A stretch of 5,606 nt of DNA, from NCBI GenBank assembly GCA_030620255.1, contig JAUXFB010000112.1, positions 1 through 5,606 of the forward strand, in the 5' to 3' direction. The position numbers and the translations under genes are program-made. Under the pieces are notes generated by a model. That model was not told the DNA's origin and ran no database searches. It was given only the letters and a program-made list of their open reading frames with translations. Source of the DNA: Candidatus Aminicenantota bacterium (GTDB lineage: Bacteria > Acidobacteriota > Aminicenantia > UBA2199). Below, piece after piece: positions 1 to 3,976 of the stretch; position 1 is the stretch's first letter, and the number at the start of each line of letters is the position of its first letter.

Positions 1-389
1 ATTTTTTTTGCCATTTCCTCAATTCCACTTCTCTTATAGGTTTCTTCAGGTTTATGACATGTGTTGTCCATGATTATTATTTTTTTTGCTCCAGCATTAA
101 AAACTTCCTCAATTATTGCTTTTAAAACAAGAGGGTTTGTATCAGCAGCCTGTTCAACTGTTCTATTCCAGGCAATGTTTGGTTTTATCATTACAATATC
201 CTGTTTTGATATTATCTTTTGCATACTTCCAAGTTCTTTTATAGCTCTTTTAGTTATTTTATATGGTGAATCACCATGAACTTTTACTACAAGGGAATTT
301 GCTAAAATATTTTTTGAATTTATAAGGGATGGGAAATAGATAGATGATGAAACTAATATTGATGTTTTTAAAAATTCTCTTCTTTCCAT
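1..389 (-). CDS. DUF362 domain protein with twin-arginine-type leader (partial, C-terminus beyond left edge)
   Basis: The first 129 codons are visible; the frame is still open at the left edge. The protein begins MERREFLKTS, a twin-arginine (Tat) type motif (RREFLK at residues 3-8), followed by a modestly hydrophobic stretch to about residue 22, so Tat export is likely but not certain. From about residue 33 it matches the DUF362 family: a strand ending IVMIKPN (65-71), then AWNRTVEQAADTNP (73-86), and after a helix KKIIIMDNTCHKPEETY (102-118) with the conserved Cys111. DUF362 proteins have no well-defined general function; some carry ferredoxin-like iron-sulfur domains at the C-terminus, which would lie outside this window. 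The ATG at 387-389 is supported by an AGAAGG ribosome binding site at 397-402, 7 nt upstream. It lies 89 bp downstream of tilS on the same strand and may be read through from it or from its own weak promoter. Confidence 0.85.
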   Translation of the reverse strand, partial: MERREFLKTSILVSSSIYFPSLINSKNILANSLVVKVHGDSPYKITKRAIKELGSMQKIISKQDIVMIKPNIAWNRTVEQAADTNPLVLKAIIEEVFNAGAKKIIIMDNTCHKPEETYKRSGIEEMAKK

Positions 390-406
390 ATCTATACCTT
401 CTTTAA

Positions 407-424
407 ATTATAGATATTATAGAT
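407..424. repeat. 9-bp perfect tandem repeat upstream of the DUF362 gene
   Basis: ATTATAGAT occurs twice head to tail (407-415 and 416-424), just upstream of the DUF362 ribosome binding site. Read on the minus strand, each copy contributes a TATAAT-like hexamer (416-421 and 407-412), so copy number could alter promoter or leader spacing. That consequence is inference. Confidence 0.7.
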
Positions 425-448
425 ATCAATACGAAAGAAGAATGTCAA
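416..448 (-). promoter_or_regulatory. weak promoter candidate for the DUF362 gene
   Basis: On the minus strand a perfect TTGACA (443-448) is followed after 17 nt by TATCTA (420-425), a poor -10. A perfect TATAAT overlaps it at 416-421, but at a 21-nt spacing that is too long for an ordinary promoter. The -35 is convincing and the -10 is not. The gene might instead be read through from the tRNA-tilS unit. Confidence 0.35.
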
Positions 449-463
449 TAGTTTAGCTATAAT

Positions 464-486
464 AACCATAATTTAAACTTATGGTT
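464..486 (-). other. perfect 8-bp inverted repeat across the tilS stop codon
   Basis: AACCATAA at 464-471 and TTATGGTT at 479-486 can pair around a 7-nt loop, and one arm contains the tilS stop codon. The stem is AT-rich and no run of T follows on the minus strand, so it is not a canonical Rho-independent terminator. It could be a weak 3'-end hairpin for the tilS message, or chance. Confidence 0.3.
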
Positions 487-1843
487 GATTATCTTTTAAA
501 ATGGTTATTTTTAAAAATTTACCCCTATTTTTATTTTTTATTTTAAAGGAATCTGAAATAGGGGAACCATAACACCATATAATTTTCTCATTATAATTTA
601 GTAATACAGGGCAAAGATTTCTTAATTCATATGGAATTCCGGATTCTCTTATCATCTCAAATATTTTTTGATTAAAGGAGGAATTTATTTTTATATATTT
701 ATCAGTTTTTTTAGCATTTCTCATTAATAAAGGAAATTTTATTTGAGAATAAGGTAATACTATTTCATAATTATCCTCTGGTTTTATGTAATCTTCTATT
801 TGTTCTATTTTAATAATTTTGTTTATTTCTTTTATTTTGACTGTTCCATAAGAATTAATAAGGTATTTATAATCAGGAATGAAAATATCATATGGAAATA
901 TGTATCCTTTGTGAAATTTTAGATCTATTCCGGGGATTGAAATTCCGCTGGACTTGGATGAAGTATTGATAATATTTTCAATATGACCAAAATCTATATT
1001 GAGTAAATTCCCCTTTAAAATCCTTATATATTCTCTAATTATGTGTCTCTTTAAAGCAAGGTTATATATACTAATTATATTCAAAGGTAATATCTTTTCT
1101 AAGATTAAATTTTCTTTTAAAATTTGCCTTGCTAAATTAGTGAAATATTCATTTTCTTGTTGAATGATTGTAATTGTTTTAAATATCTGGTTTTCAATAT
1201 TGGGTTCTATCTCTTTTATATGTGGAATTATGGTGTTTCTGATCTTGTTTCTTATAAACTCATTTTGTTTGTTTGTATAATCCTCATAATACTGGATTTT
1301 ATTTCTTTTTAAAAAGCTGATTATGTCTTCTTTTGAGAATATCAATAGGGGTCTTATAATATTGTCTCCCTTTTTTGTAAATATAGCACTTAATCCTTGA
1401 TTTCCACTTCCCCTTAAAAGTTTTATTAAAAATGTTTCAAATAGATCAGATTTTGTGTGAGCAGTTGCAATTTTTGAGTTTTTATATTTTGACGAAACAT
1501 TATTTAAAAATCTATATCTGAGTATTGAAGCTGCATGTTCAAGGTTTAGTTTATTTTTTAATTTATAAGAGATTACATCCCCTTTTGCTTTTAAAAGTTT
1601 TATATTCAAGGATTTGCAAAAGTTTTCTATCCAATGCTCTTCTTTTTTTGAATCTTTTCTTATCTGGTGATTAAAGTATGCTGCAATTAATTGAAAATTA
1701 ATACTTTCTTGTAGTTTTTTAAGTAAATGTGTTAATGTGACAGAATCTTTCCCACCAGAAAGGGCTATAATTATAGTTTCATTATTATCAATAAGTTTGA
1801 GTCTTTTTATATTTTTGAGAAATAAAGGATATAAATTTTTCAT
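479..1843 (-). CDS. tilS: tRNA(Ile) lysidine synthetase TilS
   Basis: TilS uses ATP and lysine to convert C34 of the CAU anticodon of tRNA-Ile2 to lysidine, so that the tRNA reads AUA and is charged with isoleucine. It acts in the cytoplasm and is normally essential. The 454-residue product has the PP-loop SGGKDS at 29-34, the family's second motif as AHTKSDLFET (128-137) followed by LLRGSG (142-147), then IRPLL (163-167) and RNKIR (198-202). The C-terminal TilS domain (about 378-450) carries SGIPYELRNLCPVLL and IIWCYG. In the second motif the usual HHxDDQxET reads HTKSDLFET: the second Asp (133) and ET (136-137) are kept, while the first Asp and the Gln are replaced. I chose the ATG at 1841-1843. 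An in-frame ATG at 1880-1882 would add 13 residues (MSGVQIPPP...) that only translate the tRNA gene. No Shine-Dalgarno sequence precedes the chosen start; the tRNA ends 9 nt upstream. The gene is visibly more AT-rich than the neighbouring M20 peptidase. Confidence 0.93.
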   Translation of the reverse strand: MKNLYPLFLKNIKRLKLIDNNETIIIALSGGKDSVTLTHLLKKLQESINFQLIAAYFNHQIRKDSKKEEHWIENFCKSLNIKLLKAKGDVISYKLKNKLNLEHAASILRYRFLNNVSSKYKNSKIATAHTKSDLFETFLIKLLRGSGNQGLSAIFTKKGDNIIRPLLIFSKEDIISFLKRNKIQYYEDYTNKQNEFIRNKIRNTIIPHIKEIEPNIENQIFKTITIIQQENEYFTNLARQILKENLILEKILPLNIISIYNLALKRHIIREYIRILKGNLLNIDFGHIENIINTSSKSSGISIPGIDLKFHKGYIFPYDIFIPDYKYLINSYGTVKIKEINKIIKIEQIEDYIKPEDNYEIVLPYSQIKFPLLMRNAKKTDKYIKINSSFNQKIFEMIRESGIPYELRNLCPVLLNYNEKIIWCYGSPISDSFKIKNKNRGKFLKITILKDNQP

Positions 1844-1852
1844 AAGTAAAAA

Positions 1853-1925
1853 TAGCGGCGGAGGGATTTGAACCCCCGACATAACGGATATGAGCCGTCT
1901 GCTCTACCGACTGAGCTACGCCGCC
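1853..1925 (-). tRNA. tRNA with CAU anticodon, probably elongator tRNA-Met
   Basis: A complete 73-nt cloverleaf reads on the minus strand: 7-bp acceptor stem (GGCGGCG with CGCCGCT, including a G1-U72 wobble), GCTC/GAGC D-stem, 5-bp anticodon stem GACGG/CCGTT with loop CTCATAT, a 5-nt variable loop, and a GGGGG/CCCTC T-stem with TTCAAAT. The anticodon CAT is at 1890-1892. The discriminator is A73 and no CCA is encoded. CAU tRNAs can be initiator Met, elongator Met or Ile2. The G1-U72 pair and lack of three G-C pairs in the anticodon stem argue against initiator. From memory, the acceptor stem is nearly the Bacillus elongator tRNA-Met stem, so Met is favoured. Ile2 cannot be excluded, because the anticodon arm resembles some Ile2 arms and tilS is directly downstream. 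Confidence 0.92.
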
Positions 1926-1936
1926 ATAAGTGGAAT

Positions 1937-1965
1937 ATTATACTATTTTTCTTTATTTTAATCAA
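1937..1965 (-). promoter_or_regulatory. sigma-70-type promoter for tRNA-tilS
   Basis: On the minus strand TTGATT (1960-1965), a 17-nt spacer and a perfect TATAAT (1937-1942) form a strong vegetative promoter. Transcription would start near 1930, leaving a leader of only about 5 nt before the tRNA. Because tilS begins 9 nt after the tRNA and no other promoter is evident, this promoter probably drives both. Confidence 0.8.
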
Positions 1966-1992
1966 GAGTAAAAGGGAAACAGTACATAACAA

Positions 1993-2029
1993 TTGAATAA
2001 ATTTGGATTTTCTGATATCTTGATATATT
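1993..2029 (+). promoter_or_regulatory. promoter candidates for the M20 peptidase gene
   Basis: Two overlapping possibilities are visible. One is TTGAAT (1993-1998), a 17-nt spacer and an extended -10, TGA then TATCTT (2016-2021). The other is TTTGGA (2002-2007), a 16-nt spacer and a second extended -10, TGA then TATATT (2024-2029). Either gives a short leader ahead of the strong ribosome binding site. The sequence does not decide between them. Confidence 0.5.
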
Positions 2030-2049
2030 AACCATAAAGGAGGAATAAA

Positions 2050-3126
2050 ATGTCTGAACGTATGATAAAACAATTTATGGACATGGTACAAATTGACAGT
2101 GAGTCCGGTAATGAAGCGGAATTTATTGATTACCTGATAATTGAATTCGAAAAGCTTGGAGCTAAGGTTTCAAAGGATGGGTACGGTAATTTGATAGCTA
2201 ATTTTTATGCTAAGAATTGTAAAGGAAAAGATCCAGTACTTTTATCCTGCCACGCAGATACAGTGAAACCGGGGAAGGGTATAGAGCCTGTTCTTAAGGA
2301 TGGAGTTATCCGTTCCAAAGGGGATACTATTCTGGCTGCTGATGATAAAGCCGGAATTGCGGAGCTATTAGAGGCTCTTAGAATTGCTGAGATCCATCCT
2401 CCTATTGAGGTGGCTATAAGCAGGCAGGAGGAAGTGGGTCTTATAGGTGTAAAGAATCTTGATTTTAGCAGATTGAAGGCTAAGAAGGGATTTCTTCTGG
2501 ACAATGATACTCTTGAAACTATTGTAATTGGTGGTCCTTCTTATTTTGCTATTGATGTTAATATAAAAGGGTGTGCTGCTCATGCAGGTATGGAGCCTGA
2601 AAAGGGCATAAACGCAATATTAGCAGCATCAAAGGCAATTTGTGCAATTAAACTTGGGCGTCTGGATCATGAGACTACAGCAAATGTTGGAGTAATTAAT
2701 GGTGGAATGATAAGAAATGGAGTTCCTGAATCAGTTACTTTTCTTGCAGAATGCCGGAGCCTGAATCATCAAAAGGGAGTAAAACTTGCCCAAGATATGG
2801 AAAAGATAATAAGAGAAGAGGTAGAATCTATAGGAGCCTCTGTGGAGATCAAGGTAGATAATCTATGCAAAGCTGTGGATATCCCGGAGGATTCATGGAC
2901 AGTAGAGATATCAAAGAAAGCCTTAAAAAAAGTTGGAGTTAATGCAAAAACAACTTTTATTACAGGGTTCACTGATGCTTCTATTTACAACAACAAGGGT
3001 ATAGAGGTGGCAGTAGTGGGGATCGGTGCAAGATTGGAGCACTCCTGTGATGAACATATCTATGTAACTGATATGGACAAGGCTTTGCATATGATAGTTG
3101 AGATATTAAGACTAACAGCAGAATAA
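2050..3126 (+). CDS. PepT-like M20 family metallopeptidase
   Basis: This is a complete 358-residue cytoplasmic di-zinc peptidase of the M20 family, closest in pattern to peptidase T-like enzymes that remove N-terminal residues from short peptides; the exact substrate is unproven. Visible M20 residues are the first metal site CHADT (67-71; His68, Asp70), the bridging Asp in LAADDKAG (95-102; Asp98), the catalytic/metal pair RQEEVG (125-130; Glu127, Glu128), a metal Asp in LLDND (149-153) and the last His in EHSCDEH (330-336; His331). The dimerisation lid domain begins near 162 and includes GCAAHAGMEPEKG (174-186) with the substrate-binding His178. All catalytic positions look intact and there is no signal peptide. 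The ATG at 2050 follows a near-perfect AAAGGAGG (2036-2043) by 6 nt. It is divergent from tRNA-tilS and converges on the oxidoreductase gene. Its GC content is visibly higher than that of tilS, compatible with stronger expression or a different history. Confidence 0.9.
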   Translation: MSERMIKQFMDMVQIDSESGNEAEFIDYLIIEFEKLGAKVSKDGYGNLIANFYAKNCKGKDPVLLSCHADTVKPGKGIEPVLKDGVIRSKGDTILAADDKAGIAELLEALRIAEIHPPIEVAISRQEEVGLIGVKNLDFSRLKAKKGFLLDNDTLETIVIGGPSYFAIDVNIKGCAAHAGMEPEKGINAILAASKAICAIKLGRLDHETTANVGVINGGMIRNGVPESVTFLAECRSLNHQKGVKLAQDMEKIIREEVESIGASVEIKVDNLCKAVDIPEDSWTVEISKKALKKVGVNAKTTFITGFTDASIYNNKGIEVAVVGIGARLEHSCDEHIYVTDMDKALHMIVEILRLTAE

Positions 3127-3168
3127 TCCTCATAACCATATAAGACAAACTAAATTGATATTTATGTC

Positions 3169-3186
3169 TAAAGTTGATAAAGTTGA
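3169..3186. repeat. 9-bp perfect tandem repeat in the convergent intergenic gap
   Basis: TAAAGTTGA occurs twice head to tail (3169-3177 and 3178-3186), directly against the GC-rich block at 3187-3197. Together they look like debris at the edge of a small mobile or repeated element rather than a terminator. Confidence 0.6.
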
Positions 3187-3199
3187 GACCTGACCCCAA
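3182..3199 (-). mobile_element. possible remnant end of an IS200-like/RAYT-associated element
   Basis: On the minus strand this reads TTGGGGTCAGGTCTCAAC, a GC-rich block in AT-rich surroundings. From memory, GGGGTCAGGTCT-type sequences recur beside IS200-like (Y1) transposase genes in many bacterial genomes. No transposase or matching second end is present here, so at most it is a scar or solitary repeat. Confidence 0.3.
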
Positions 3200-3203
3200 T
3201 GAT

Positions 3204-3842
3204 TTATAAAACAGATTTTATTTTTTGAATGATCATTCCTTCAGGTGCAGCTCCCTCTTGATATTCTGTTTCATTTATAACAGTTCTTGGTACACCCATT
3301 ACATTATATTTTTGGGAGAGTTGAGGAAACTCTGTGGCTTCAACCATGTCTGCTTGTACTTTTTTACTGTAATAAGCCATCTGGTGTGCAAGTATTACAG
3401 CCTGCGGGCAATATGGACAGGTTGGTGTAACAAATACCTGAAGGTGGACATCTTTTTCAAGATTATCAAGGAATTTCTTTGTTTCTGTTTGCAGAGGACT
3501 TTCTCCAGTTGATACTAATTTTATTGCTTCAATAATAGAACCAAATTCATATCCACTTGGTATACCATAAAATTTAATTCCATAATCTTTATTGTCCATT
3601 ACTACTATTGCCGGGATTTTATCAACTCCATATTTATCTGCTTCAACTTTATCTTTAATAAATTCAAAAATTTGTAACTTGATTTTGTCTGATAATTCGC
3701 TGATCTCTTTAACTAATGCATGAGTTGTACTACAGAATCTGCATTCAAATTCCTGTGTGAAGAATTTTAATGTAACTTCTTTTTTCAATCCTTTAAAGAT
3801 CTCTTCTAATTCTTTTTTCATTTTTGTATCTAAGTGTGCCAT
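3204..3842 (-). CDS. protein disulfide oxidoreductase (PDO type), two thioredoxin folds
   Basis: The complete 212-residue protein is two thioredoxin/glutaredoxin-like units in tandem, the layout of PDO proteins such as the Pyrococcus furiosus enzyme (glutaredoxin-like domain protein family). Unit 1 (about 1-115) has CRFC at 34-37 and the cis-proline loop KIPAIV (75-80). Unit 2 (about 118-212) has TCPYC (141-145) and the cis-proline loop GVPRTV (183-188). Both CxxC sites are intact, so it should form, reduce or exchange disulfides in cytoplasmic proteins; no signal peptide is present. Relatives are often paired with a thioredoxin reductase or peroxiredoxin, but none is in this window, so the electron donor is unknown. 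The ATG at 3840-3842 follows an AGGGAG ribosome binding site (3849-3854) by 6 nt. A near-consensus promoter and a perfect palindrome lie just upstream, suggesting repressor control. It is convergent with the M20 peptidase and divergent from the M14 peptidase. Confidence 0.88.
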   Translation of the reverse strand: MAHLDTKMKKELEEIFKGLKKEVTLKFFTQEFECRFCSTTHALVKEISELSDKIKLQIFEFIKDKVEADKYGVDKIPAIVVMDNKDYGIKFYGIPSGYEFGSIIEAIKLVSTGESPLQTETKKFLDNLEKDVHLQVFVTPTCPYCPQAVILAHQMAYYSKKVQADMVEATEFPQLSQKYNVMGVPRTVINETEYQEGAAPEGMIIQKIKSVL

Positions 3843-3855
3843 AAATATCTCCCTT

Positions 3856-3876
3856 TATAGTTAATAATTAACTATA
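3856..3876. promoter_or_regulatory. perfect 10-1-10 palindrome, candidate operator at the oxidoreductase promoter
   Basis: The arms TATAGTTAAT (3856-3865) and ATTAACTATA (3867-3876) are exact reverse complements around a single A at 3866. The right arm contains the -10 box of the oxidoreductase promoter, and the left arm reaches to within 2 nt of its ribosome binding site. A dimeric repressor bound here would block transcription. The 1-nt centre resembles the geometry of Fur/PerR-type sites, and MarR-type sites are also AT-rich dyads, but the bases do not identify a family. Confidence 0.6.
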
Positions 3877-3899
3877 TAATATTTTTTGATTTTTGTCAA
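3871..3899 (-). promoter_or_regulatory. strong sigma-70-type promoter for the disulfide oxidoreductase gene
   Basis: On the minus strand a perfect TTGACA (3894-3899) is followed by a 17-nt spacer and TATAGT (3871-3876), five of six matches to the -10 consensus. Transcription would start near 3864, inside the palindrome, leaving a leader of about 20 nt before the start codon. Confidence 0.8.
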
Positions 3900-3976
3900 A
3901 TCATAAACCTTTAATCTTAATTTTTCGTATTATAAATTTACTATGATAATTCTATTTTATAATTTTGGAGGTTTGT

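Noticed and set aside
61..279. 72-codon plus-strand open frame
   Set aside because: It is the antisense shadow of the DUF362 coding region, which has a clear family match and ribosome binding site.
1844..1882. N-terminal extension of TilS from the ATG at 1880-1882
   Set aside because: The 13 extra residues are encoded almost entirely by the tRNA 3' half; TilS homologues start near the residue chosen here.
1840..2091. 83-codon minus-strand open frame spanning the tRNA and the start of the peptidase gene
   Set aside because: It reads through the tRNA gene and overlaps the peptidase start antisense; the peptide resembles translated tRNA and has no family pattern.
2205..2972. Three minus-strand open frames inside the M20 peptidase gene (2205-2504, 2368-2583, 2769-2972)
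   Set aside because: They are antisense to a gene with an intact catalytic motif set and have no recognisable domains.
2981..3199. Minus-strand open frame over the peptidase 3' end and the convergent gap
   Set aside because: It is mostly antisense to the peptidase, with no family pattern; the likely transcript there is read-through only.
3127..3203. Terminator for the convergent peptidase and oxidoreductase genes
   Set aside because: Only a weak 5-bp pairing (AGACA at 3143-3147 with TGTCT at 3165-3169) without a T-run was found, so no terminator is called.
3227..3238. 12-bp palindrome GAATGATCATTC
   Set aside because: It lies inside the oxidoreductase coding region near the C-terminus; no promoter context, so probably chance.
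3225..3512. 95-codon plus-strand open frame
   Set aside because: It is antisense to the oxidoreductase gene, whose two CxxC sites and cis-proline loops are clear.
3958..3963. Perfect TATAAT upstream of the M14 peptidase gene
   Set aside because: It lies only 3 nt before the ribosome binding site, so transcription would start inside that site; not usable as the -10 of this gene.
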